From Mesobacillus subterraneus (lineage in GTDB: Bacteria; Bacillota; Bacilli; Bacillales; Cytobacillaceae), in the NCBI RefSeq assembly GCF_023715485.1, contig NZ_JAMBOF010000003.1:186001-250000 (forward strand): a stretch of DNA of 64,000 nt, in the 5' to 3' direction. A program made the position numbers and the translations under genes. The notes under the pieces are model-generated. The model worked only from the letters and a program-made list of their open reading frames with translations. It had not been told where the DNA came from and ran no database searches. The first letter of the stretch is position 1; each line of letters opens with the position of its first letter. Shown piece after piece: positions 28,132 to 34,633 of the stretch.

Positions 28132-29913
28132 ATGCTCAAAAAAAGGATGGTTGTATGGATCAGCATATGCATTGCCGGCATCGGACTGCTGATGTTCAGG
28201 CTGGCACAATTGCAGCTGCTGGAAACAGAATCATTTTCAAAACATGAAATAAATTTAATAGAAGCGAGCGTCAAGCAGAGGTCGCAGGAAATGGTAGTGG
28301 ACAACGGGAGAGGAAATTTCCTTGACCGATCAGGGGAGCCATTATCTTACGAGACAGCGTCTGTGCTGGTACTCTTTCCATTTTTAAAGAAGATGGACTG
28401 GCAGGCTGAAAAGGTAGCTAGGATCATCGGTGTATCAGAATATGCTTTGGAGAGTGCTGTGGAAGACTCAAAAGAACCGTTCGCTTTTGGGAATCCGGAG
28501 CCTGTGGCATTGAACAAAAGCCAGATGGATACGATTAATGAGATGGAAATCCCGGGTGTATTTGCAGTCGAACGTAAGTATGCGGTTGAAAGAATACCTG
28601 CAGCCCAGCTGCTAGGCATCATCGGAGAAAACGAGGATATCCTGAGATCAAGGTATGGCGAAAAAGATTTTCTGCCAAGGACGTTAGTTGGACTTTCCGG
28701 ACTGGAAAAAAGCTTTGACGAATTTTTGGTAGCCGAAGGTAAATCAAGGCTTGTATACCATGTGGATGGGGAGGGCGCGCCGCTGTTTGGTATCAACGTC
28801 AAATATATTGAACCGGCAAATCCATTTTATCCTATCAACTTGCAAACCTCGATTGATAAGAACCTGCAGATGATTGTCGAAGAAACGGTAGACAAGCATC
28901 ATATTAAAAAAGGCGGCGTCGTGCTGCTCGATATTGATACAAATAGCATTTTATCAATGGTTTCAAGACCGGTCGTTAATCAAGCCAATCCTTTCAAAGA
29001 TCAGGGAATTGAGAATATGATGGTCAAACAGCATATACCAGGTTCAGTCTTCAAGACGGTCGTTGCTGCTGCTGCGATCGATAATGGTCTTGATGACCCG
29101 AATCGAAAGTTTGATTGCAGTAAAAAGATAAATGGCGACCCGGATAATAAATATGATCACGGAATGCTTAACTTTAATGACAGCTTTGCGAGGAGCTGCA
29201 ACCGGACATTTGGAGAGGTAGCGAAAGAACTCCAGGATAAAGATCCGCTAATCCTGGAAAAATATGCGGAGATGCTGTCGATAACGGGCGGTGTAGGCTG
29301 GACCGGGGATATCTTCCACCTTGAAGATTTCAGGCAGCTGCAGGATGAGGAAAAAGGCCGAGTATTCCTTTCTGATGATGCCAGGAAGGATCGCAATTTT
29401 TCAGCCTTATCAGGAATAGGCCAGCATGAGGTAAGGGTTTCTCCTCTTTCAGTTGCGAACATGATGGCTACAATCGCCAGAGGCGGTGAAAAGGACATGG
29501 TTCGGGCAGTCATGTCAATCCAATATCAAAATGGAACCGAAATGACTGAGTTTCCAAAAGAAAAGCTTAAGGGAGCCAAAATCTCATCCATTACCGCAAT
29601 GAAGCTGCAGACGCTTTTGCGTGAAGTTGTAGTGAATGAACACGGAACTGGAAGATGGTTCAAGGATTTGCCATATGCTGTCGCCGGAAAATCGGGTACA
29701 GCTGAAACAGGTATTTATGCCGGAGATAAGCAGATGCATAATAAATGGTTCGCTGGATATTTTCCTTATGAAAATCCTAAATATGCGCTCGTAGCTGTCA
29801 ATCTTGGGGTTCCTGAAGACGAAGGCGGAATCAATTTGTTGTTTGCTGATATAGTAAAGGCGGTCTATGATTACAATCATGGCACATCGGATGAAGGTCC
29901 CGAAAACGATTAG
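28132..29913 (+). CDS. pbpI: Penicillin-binding protein, transpeptidase (PbpI/PBP4b, YrrR)
   Basis: A 593-residue class B-like penicillin-binding protein. It has a short cytoplasmic N-terminus, a transmembrane helix (about 6-24), a dimerisation/pedestal region, and a transpeptidase domain. The catalytic motifs are SxxK (S305-K308, GSVFK), SxN (S355-N357, SCN) and KSGT (520-523). It cross-links peptidoglycan on the outer membrane face. B. subtilis pbpI is a forespore sigma-F gene. The start is ATG 28132, giving MLKKRMVVW; its ribosome site lies inside the greA terminator. It is followed by yrrS as in B. subtilis. Confidence 0.93.
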   Translation: MLKKRMVVWISICIAGIGLLMFRLAQLQLLETESFSKHEINLIEASVKQRSQEMVVDNGRGNFLDRSGEPLSYETASVLVLFPFLKKMDWQAEKVARIIGVSEYALESAVEDSKEPFAFGNPEPVALNKSQMDTINEMEIPGVFAVERKYAVERIPAAQLLGIIGENEDILRSRYGEKDFLPRTLVGLSGLEKSFDEFLVAEGKSRLVYHVDGEGAPLFGINVKYIEPANPFYPINLQTSIDKNLQMIVEETVDKHHIKKGGVVLLDIDTNSILSMVSRPVVNQANPFKDQGIENMMVKQHIPGSVFKTVVAAAAIDNGLDDPNRKFDCSKKINGDPDNKYDHGMLNFNDSFARSCNRTFGEVAKELQDKDPLILEKYAEMLSITGGVGWTGDIFHLEDFRQLQDEEKGRVFLSDDARKDRNFSALSGIGQHEVRVSPLSVANMMATIARGGEKDMVRAVMSIQYQNGTEMTEFPKEKLKGAKISSITAMKLQTLLREVVVNEHGTGRWFKDLPYAVAGKSGTAETGIYAGDKQMHNKWFAGYFPYENPKYALVAVNLGVPEDEGGINLLFADIVKAVYDYNHGTSDEGPEND

Positions 29914-29987
29914 ACAGAGATAAAATCCTTCAAGTTTGCCTCAAGTCATGGTAGAATGTTGACAACCTTATAAGGGAGGGAAAGACC

Positions 29988-30686
29988 TTGAAGCATGATG
30001 ATTATGACAACCTAAATGAGGGTGCCCGTACGAGAACGAGGGCAAAGCGCAGAAAAACAAACCTTATTTTAAATAGCTTGATTGTTGTCGTTATTTTGTT
30101 GATTGCCATTGTATCTTTTAACATTTTTTTCAGCAATGACGAAGGGGCAGCGGACAACAGCGATGTTACAGCAGAAAATAACAACGCCGCCTCCTCCGGC
30201 AAAAAAGACAATAAGGATGACAGCAAGGGAACTGCCGATAAGGATAACGAAAGCGCAGATAGCAATAATGAAGATGATTCCACTGGCGAAGAGTCTGAAG
30301 ATGCAGACGAAGAATCAGAAGACAGTGAAGAATTGGGAGAGCCTGTTGTCACTGAGGGCGGCAGCGATGCCAATGTAAAACAGACGATTGAAAATCCTCA
30401 CTGGGAACCAGTAGGAACTACACAATCTGGCGAACACGCCACTGTTTTTGACCAGAATTCAGTAGATTGGCAGGAGATGATCCTGGCGTACTCATATGCA
30501 ACAGGTATAGATAAGAACAATATGACGGTCTGGTGGAACGAAAATGGCGGAGCGCCTAATACAGCCCGAGGCACCGTTTCCGAAAAAGGAGGCGACCAGG
30601 CTTACAGAGTCATCATCCAGTGGGTAGACGGCCAGGGCTGGAAGCCTGTTAAGATTGAAGAATTGATTCAAAACGATAAACGATAG
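29988..30686 (+). CDS. DUF1510 membrane protein YrrS
   Basis: A 232-residue bitopic protein. It has a basic N-terminus, one transmembrane helix at about 26-46 (NLILNSLIVVVILLIAIVSFN), and a long low-complexity Asp/Glu/Ser/Asn-rich linker (about 50-125). The C-terminal DUF1510 domain (about 128-225) ends near WVDGQGWKPVKIEEL. It starts at TTG 29988 behind GGGAGGG. It is paired with pbpI, suggesting a joint role in sporulation wall synthesis, but no activity is known. The acidic linker is the only compositionally odd part. Confidence 0.9.
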   Translation: MKHDDYDNLNEGARTRTRAKRRKTNLILNSLIVVVILLIAIVSFNIFFSNDEGAADNSDVTAENNNAASSGKKDNKDDSKGTADKDNESADSNNEDDSTGEESEDADEESEDSEELGEPVVTEGGSDANVKQTIENPHWEPVGTTQSGEHATVFDQNSVDWQEMILAYSYATGIDKNNMTVWWNENGGAPNTARGTVSEKGGDQAYRVIIQWVDGQGWKPVKIEELIQNDKR

Positions 30687-30698
30687 AATTTTTTTGCA

Positions 30699-30731
30699 GG
30701 GGCTCAGATGATATGGGCCCCTTACTTTTTT
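30699..30731 (+). terminator. Terminator after yrrS
   Basis: A 7-bp stem GGGGCTC with GGGCCCC (one wobble), a 9-nt loop and a TTACTTTTTT tail. Confidence 0.8.
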
Positions 30732-30928
30732 GCTTTGAAGTGCACTACTGCAGAATAAAACAGGCGTCCCTTTTCATCAATGTGCATCTGATGTGATACA
30801 TGATGTACACTAAGCATGATGGCTTTATTGATTTCAATCTGTTTGTTGACTTTTTTTTCAAGCGTCTTTAAATCAACCGCTTCAAAAAATTCAACCTTAT
30901 CCTCGATTAAGTCAAAATGGAATTCCAT
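30722..30928 (-). CDS. DUF2536 small protein (YrzA-like)
   Basis: A 68-residue charged protein (MEFHFDLIEDKVEFFEA start, HVSHQMHIDEKGR near the C-terminus) matching the DUF2536/YrzA family in size and in its convergent location after yrrS. AAGGAGTGT precedes the ATG on the minus strand. No catalytic motif is visible and the function is unknown. Confidence 0.85.
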   Translation of the reverse strand: MEFHFDLIEDKVEFFEAVDLKTLEKKVNKQIEINKAIMLSVHHVSHQMHIDEKGRLFYSAVVHFKAKK

Positions 30929-31113
30929 AGTTACACTCCTTATGAATAATTAGATTTAGCTTTGCTGTACAATTAAAAATAGCAAAACCTCTATAAAAAT
31001 AAAACATTTTTTGATAAATTTAAACGGCGGGCATAATTGTAAAGCAATATTCTAATTCTAGTACATAGTGCATTTCATGCGAAAAATCAGGGTTTTACAT
31101 AGGAGAGATTAAT

Positions 31114-32412
31114 ATGGCAAGAAAGTTATTATATAATGGCACGATCATTACTTGTAACGCAGAAAATGAAGTGATTGATTCTGGTGCAATCGGTTTTGAG
31201 GATGAAAAGATTGTCTATGTCGGTAAAACGCCTGACGATGTCTCTTTATATGAAGAAACGATTGACCTCAAGGGGGATATTGTCCTCCCCGGATTAGTAA
31301 ATACCCACGGACATACTCCGATGTCATTGTTAAGGGGCTATGCGGATGATTTGCATCTGCAAACATGGCTAGAAGACAAAATCTGGCCGCTGGAGGCAAA
31401 ATACACACCAGAACATGTTAAATGGGGAGCGAATTTATCAATCCTCGAAATGATCCGTACAGGAACTACCACATTTGTTGATATGTATGATTATATGGAC
31501 ATAGTGGGTAAGGCTGTAGACGAGGCTGGAATCAGAGGGGTGCTATGCAGAGGAGTGATCGGCTTTGGATCTGAGGAACTTCTTCAAAGCAAGCTTAAGG
31601 AAGCAGCCGAGTTCGCAAAAAACTGGAATAATGCCGCGAATGGCCGGATTACGACGATGCTGTCACCGCATTCGCCTTATACATGCTCTCCTGAGTACAT
31701 TTCCCAAATCATTGATAAATCGGTGGAACTGAACGTTCCTTTGCATACGCATATGTCTGAAACAAAATATGAAGTAGACAAAAATATCGAGGATTTCGGT
31801 GCAACACCAGTTGCACACTTGGACAGCCTCGGTTTCTTTGACCGGCCAGCGCTCGTTGCTCATGCGGTCCATCTGAGTGACGCAGATATTGAAATCCTTG
31901 CAAGAAAAAATGTAAGTGTCTCTCATAATATCATCAGCAATCTCAAGCTTGGCAGCGGAATCGCTCCCGTCGGCAAAATGCTGGCGCATGGAGTGACGGT
32001 TAGCCTGGGCACAGACAGTGTCGCTTCCAATAACAACCTGGATTTGTTCGAAGAGATTAAATCTGTAGCAACGATCCATAAAGGAATCGCCCAGGACGCA
32101 ACAGCAATATCAGCAGAGCAAGCATTAAGGATGGCAACAATCGATGGAGCCGCTGCAGTATGGCTCGGCGATAAGACGGGGTCGCTGGAGGTTGGCAAGG
32201 ATGCTGACTTTATCGTAGTCGAGACGAACCAGTCTTTCTATTATCCGCGGCATAACCCTGTGTCACACCTTGTATACTCAGGATCTGGCAGAGATGTCAG
32301 GGATGTTTATGTTCAGGGGAAACAAATCCTCGATAATCGTCAGTTCAAGACAATTGATGAAGAAAAAATACTTTTTGAAGCTAATCGCTTATCTAGAATG
32401 TTAGCAGAATAA
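31114..32412 (+). CDS. mtaD: 5'-methylthioadenosine/S-adenosylhomocysteine deaminase
   Basis: A 432-residue metal-dependent amidohydrolase. The motifs fit the MTA/SAH deaminase branch: H65-x-H67 (NTHGHTP), HTHMSE at 211-216, H271 in VSHN and metal ligand D301 (LGTDS). It should deaminate the adenine of MTA/SAH to inosyl products. The next gene is MTA/SAH nucleosidase, so both enzymes act on the same by-products of SAM use, which supports the specificity. The ATG lies behind TAGGAGAG. B. subtilis has yrrT-mtnN-mccAB here, so this pairing is a local difference. Confidence 0.88.
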   Translation: MARKLLYNGTIITCNAENEVIDSGAIGFEDEKIVYVGKTPDDVSLYEETIDLKGDIVLPGLVNTHGHTPMSLLRGYADDLHLQTWLEDKIWPLEAKYTPEHVKWGANLSILEMIRTGTTTFVDMYDYMDIVGKAVDEAGIRGVLCRGVIGFGSEELLQSKLKEAAEFAKNWNNAANGRITTMLSPHSPYTCSPEYISQIIDKSVELNVPLHTHMSETKYEVDKNIEDFGATPVAHLDSLGFFDRPALVAHAVHLSDADIEILARKNVSVSHNIISNLKLGSGIAPVGKMLAHGVTVSLGTDSVASNNNLDLFEEIKSVATIHKGIAQDATAISAEQALRMATIDGAAAVWLGDKTGSLEVGKDADFIVVETNQSFYYPRHNPVSHLVYSGSGRDVRDVYVQGKQILDNRQFKTIDEEKILFEANRLSRMLAE

Positions 32413-32430
32413 ACCTCGGAGGTAACAGTA

Positions 32431-33138
32431 ATGAACAGAATCGGAATAATAGGCGCCATGGATGAAGAAATCCAGCATATCCTGGACGCTATGAAGGATT
32501 ATGAAGAAAAGAGCAAAGCTGGGATAACGTTTTATGTTGGAGCCTTTAATGAATTTGACATCGTACTCTGTAAATCTGGAGTAGGAAAAGTTAACGCGAG
32601 CGTCTGCACACAAATTCTTATCGATGAATTCGCAGCTGAAAATATCATCTTTACTGGTGTTGCAGGTGCAGTTAATCCTGAGCTGAAAATTGGCGATATC
32701 GTCGTTTCCACTGATTGCGTGCAGCATGACATGGATGTCAGGCCACTGGGCTTCAAACTGGGGGAAATCCCCTATACCGAGGTTTCAGTTTTTAAAGCAG
32801 ATTCACGCTTAGTGGACCTCGCCATCTCGGCCAGCAAAGAAATCGTCGCAGACAAAAAAATTGTCAGCGGCCGCATATTATCGGGAGACCAATTCATCGC
32901 AGACCGGGAGAAAGTCAAATTCCTGCATGAGGAGCTGCAGGGCTACTGCACAGAAATGGAAGGAGCCGCTGTCGGCCAAGTCTGCAGCATGAACGGCGTC
33001 CCATTTGTCATCATCAGGTCGATGTCTGACCAAGCTGACGGTTCAGCAGACGTAAACTTCCTTGAATTCACCAAATTAGCCTCTAAGAATTCATTTGAAA
33101 TCGTAAATGAAATGATCAAGAACTGGAAGCTTCAATAG
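32431..33138 (+). CDS. mtnN: 5'-methylthioadenosine/S-adenosylhomocysteine nucleosidase
   Basis: A 235-residue PNP-fold nucleosidase that cleaves adenine from MTA, SAH and 5'-deoxyadenosine. E12 (AMDEEIQ) and the catalytic Asp of RSMSDQADG (about 198) are present, and the central CTEMEGAAVGQV ribose-binding motif is intact. The ATG follows CTCGGAGGT, 18 bp after mtaD. With mtaD it removes the inhibitory SAH/MTA pool and opens methionine salvage. Confidence 0.97.
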   Translation: MNRIGIIGAMDEEIQHILDAMKDYEEKSKAGITFYVGAFNEFDIVLCKSGVGKVNASVCTQILIDEFAAENIIFTGVAGAVNPELKIGDIVVSTDCVQHDMDVRPLGFKLGEIPYTEVSVFKADSRLVDLAISASKEIVADKKIVSGRILSGDQFIADREKVKFLHEELQGYCTEMEGAAVGQVCSMNGVPFVIIRSMSDQADGSADVNFLEFTKLASKNSFEIVNEMIKNWKLQ

Positions 33139-33142
33139 TGTT

Positions 33143-33235
33143 AATGATAGTCCCTGTCTATTTATGTTTTTTTAACGGGGAACTTTATTAATTGAAGCGA
33201 GTGCCTGGAGCGGAAATTAACTGAAGACTATCATT
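33143..33235. repeat. 93-bp intergenic element bounded by a 10-bp inverted repeat
   Basis: AATGATAGTC (33143-33152) and GACTATCATT (33226-33235) are exact reverse complements around an 73-bp interior. The interior contains GAGCGGAAATTAAC (33208-33221), a near copy of which (GAGCGGAAATCAAC) occurs at 42516-42529. No coding capacity and no target-site duplication were found. Confidence 0.55.
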
Positions 33236-33244
33236 CAAATTGAA

Positions 33245-33285
33245 AGGGTGTCCCTAGGTACTTTAGGGACACCCTCTATTTATTC
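33245..33285 (+). terminator. Terminator after mtnN
   Basis: A perfect 11-bp stem AGGGTGTCCCT with AGGGACACCCT, a 9-nt loop and a T-rich tail. Confidence 0.88.
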
Positions 33286-33363
33286 CAAAATTTACATGCA
33301 GAATAAATGTTTATATATGTTAAAGTAGGGTTGTGGTTAAGACAAAATAAATAGGTGATATAA

Positions 33364-33618
33364 ATGAATGCAAAACATATATATGAAAAAATGGTAGATT
33401 ATAAGCAATTTGCTACCGTATTATTAGCAGTGGGTGCTTTCTTTTATCTGGGTACAATCATTCCGTCAGCTACAAAAGTAATGACAGACATATATATTGC
33501 AACAGGCGCATCTGTCGGATTCCTTGCTGTGTCAATTTTATTTTTTTCATTCGCAAAAAAATACCGCAACCAGTTGATTGAATCAGAAGAAGGCCAAGAA
33601 TTATTAATGAAGAAATAA
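33364..33618 (+). CDS. YrhC-like two-helix membrane protein
   Basis: An 84-residue protein with two hydrophobic helices, about 17-37 (FATVLLAVGAFFYLGTIIP) and 47-67 (ATGASVGFLAVSILFFSFA), and charged ends. It matches the YrhC family in size and topology. In B. subtilis yrhC follows the cysteine-interconversion genes mccA-mccB; here it follows mtaD-mtnN. The ATG has AATAGGTGATA upstream. The function is unknown. Confidence 0.8.
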   Translation: MNAKHIYEKMVDYKQFATVLLAVGAFFYLGTIIPSATKVMTDIYIATGASVGFLAVSILFFSFAKKYRNQLIESEEGQELLMKK

Positions 33619-33646
33619 ACGTCCTCGATGGACGTTTATTTTTTTT
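33617..33646 (+). terminator. Terminator overlapping the yrhC-like stop codon
   Basis: The stem AAACGTCC with GGACGTTT starts within the TAA stop and is followed by an interrupted T-run. Confidence 0.9.
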
Positions 33647-33740
33647 GCTTTAGTTATCGTTTACGTAAGATAATAGTTTATGAAAAGAATCTTGTTGCTT
33701 TTTGACGAAATCTTTTTTGGAAAAAAAGGCCATAAAAGGG

Positions 33741-33769
33741 TTTACAAAATATATGGAAGTGGATATACT
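33741..33769 (+). promoter_or_regulatory. Sigma-A promoter of the micro-ORF array
   Basis: TTTACA (33741-33746), 17 bp, TATACT (33764-33769). The predicted start near 33776 is 35 bp upstream of the first micro-ORF. Confidence 0.75.
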
Positions 33770-33810
33770 TACCAATGTGAGTTAAATAATTCAGAAGGAG
33801 GTCGAGTGAA

Positions 33811-33891
33811 ATGATCATGATTGGATATTGGAATAACCCACAAACTTCATATTGCAAAACGCATTCGACCGGATCGGACTGGATTGTTTAA
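33811..33891 (+). CDS. Micro-ORF 1, 26-residue putative leader peptide
   Basis: A 26-codon ORF with a near-perfect AAGGAGGT site eight bases before the ATG. The peptide is hydrophilic with two Trp, one Cys and a THSTGSDWIV end; it resembles nothing I recognise. It lies between a good promoter and two tandem terminators, the layout of a leader peptide in attenuation control. Whether it is translated is inferred only from the ribosome site. Confidence 0.5.
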   Translation: MIMIGYWNNPQTSYCKTHSTGSDWIV

Positions 33892-33917
33892 GCTGTTTTT
33901 TAACTAATACATCCATG

Positions 33918-33993
33918 GCCGCAGGGAGAATCGTGCCCTGCGGCTTTTCTATGCCCATTTATGCCGCAGGGAAGATTTCCTTGCGGCTTTTTT
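33918..33993 (+). terminator. Two tandem near-identical terminators
   Basis: Hairpin A: GCCGCAGGG (33918-33926) with CCCTGCGGC (33936-33944) then TTTTCT. Hairpin B: GCCGCAGGGAA (33963-33973) with TTCCTTGCGGC (33977-33987, one G-T pair) then six Ts. The arms are almost the same sequence, so A's 5' arm could also pair with B's 3' arm. Confidence 0.88.
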
Positions 33994-34020
33994 ATGGAGA
34001 TTTAAGGAGGTGAACCGATA

Positions 34021-34158
34021 ATGACCCTTAACATATTGTTTTTTACGATTACAATCAATAAACGCCAAATGTCTTTAGAAGAAATTCGCCATAATGAAAT
34101 GGTTGAAAAAATGGTTGAAGAAAACAAAACCCGTCAGGCAATGCTGCGCTCGTTTTAA
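34021..34158 (+). CDS. yrzI: YrzI family small protein
   Basis: A 45-residue protein with a short hydrophobic N-terminus (MTLNILFFTITINKRQ) and a charged helical second half (EEIRHNEMVEKMVEENKTRQ). This is the composition of the YrzI family (Bac_small_yrzI). AAGGAGGTG precedes the ATG. In B. subtilis yrzI lies in a polycistronic run of tiny ORFs whose mRNA is, from memory, a substrate of the ribosome-dependent endonuclease Rae1. The run of micro-ORFs after it here supports that comparison. Confidence 0.8.
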   Translation: MTLNILFFTITINKRQMSLEEIRHNEMVEKMVEENKTRQAMLRSF

Positions 34159-34197
34159 TTCATTTGAATAACTAAACTATAGAAAGGTGGAAAGATG

Positions 34198-34257
34198 ATG
34201 ATTTATTTAATTCAAAGAAGACTGGCTAGCCTGTGGGTAGAGAAGGACACCACCTAA
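34198..34257 (+). CDS. Micro-ORF 2, 19-residue peptide with a Glu-Lys codon pair
   Basis: It starts at ATG 34198 (or the adjacent in-frame ATG 34195) behind GAAAGGTGG. The peptide is MIYLIQRRLASLWVEKDTT: amphipathic and basic at the front, ending VEKDTT. It sits 36 bp after yrzI. I recall that Rae1 cuts a tiny ORF of the B. subtilis yrzI transcript at a Glu-Lys codon junction, and this peptide has GAG-AAG; unverified. Real translation is not proven. Confidence 0.5.
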   Translation: MIYLIQRRLASLWVEKDTT

Positions 34258-34281
34258 CGACGTTTTAGGGAGGTACTGTTT

Positions 34282-34341
34282 ATGCCATTGCATATCTTGC
34301 TTTTAACGCTTATATTTAGGAAAAAGAGATCCAATCGTTAA
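34282..34341 (+). CDS. Micro-ORF 3, 19-residue YrzI-N-terminus-like peptide
   Basis: GGGAGGT lies seven bases before the ATG. The peptide MPLHILLLTLIFRKKRSNR parallels the start of the YrzI-family protein 260 bp upstream (hydrophobic run followed by basic residues), as though it were a shortened copy. A hydrophobic stretch plus cationic tail is also the design of type I toxin peptides, but no antisense RNA is evident. Role unknown. Confidence 0.5.
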   Translation: MPLHILLLTLIFRKKRSNR

Positions 34342-34359
34342 CAAAATGTTCACAACCGT

Positions 34360-34421
34360 CCCCTTTTAGCACCGTAATTATATGATAAATTTGGTGTAAA
34401 CATGGGTGAATGCTAAAGGGG
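34360..34421 (+). promoter_or_regulatory. Long-range inverted repeat that masks the micro-ORF 4 ribosome site
   Basis: CCCCTTTTAGCA (34360-34371) is complementary, with one bulged T, to TGCTAAAGGGG (34411-34421). The downstream arm forms most of AAAGGGGTG, the ribosome site of the next ORF, so an RNA containing both arms would hide it. Confidence 0.5.
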
Positions 34422-34429
34422 TGATGAGC

Positions 34430-34507
34430 ATGTTCATGATTGTCATGGGATTAGTCATCTGCGGCGCTGTTGGTTTGGTAATAGCTGCAGAAGTGAGTGT
34501 AGAATAG
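34430..34507 (+). CDS. Micro-ORF 4, 25-residue single-helix membrane peptide
   Basis: ATG 34430 is six bases after AAAGGGGTG. The peptide is almost wholly hydrophobic with a short acidic end: the helix core is VMGLVICGAVGLVIAA, the tail EVSVE, consistent with one transmembrane helix. It is directly followed by a terminator, so it closes the array. No family is recognised. Confidence 0.55.
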   Translation: MFMIVMGLVICGAVGLVIAAEVSVE

Positions 34508-34511
34508 TAAT

Positions 34512-34546
34512 AAGGGAATCAGCTCAGGTTGATTCCCTTTTTTTAT
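34512..34546 (+). terminator. Terminator of the micro-ORF array
   Basis: A 10-bp stem AAGGGAATCA with TGATTCCCTT, an 8-nt loop and a 7-T run. Confidence 0.93.
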
Positions 34547-34601
34547 TTTTCCATTAGTTTAACAGTAAGTTTAAAAGAAAACTCGAGATACAGCGCAATA
34601 C

Positions 34602-34625
34602 AAAAAAACCGGGAGGCCCCGGTTT
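34602..34625 (-). terminator. Terminator of sigK
   Basis: An 8-bp stem AAACCGGG/CCCGGTTT with a 4-nt loop. The A-run at 34602-34608 gives the U-run on the minus strand. Confidence 0.88.
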
Positions 34626-34633
34626 CTCTTTTT

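Noticed and set aside
33143-33235. Insertion sequence
   Set aside because: No transposase and no target-site duplication; only terminal inverted repeats are seen.
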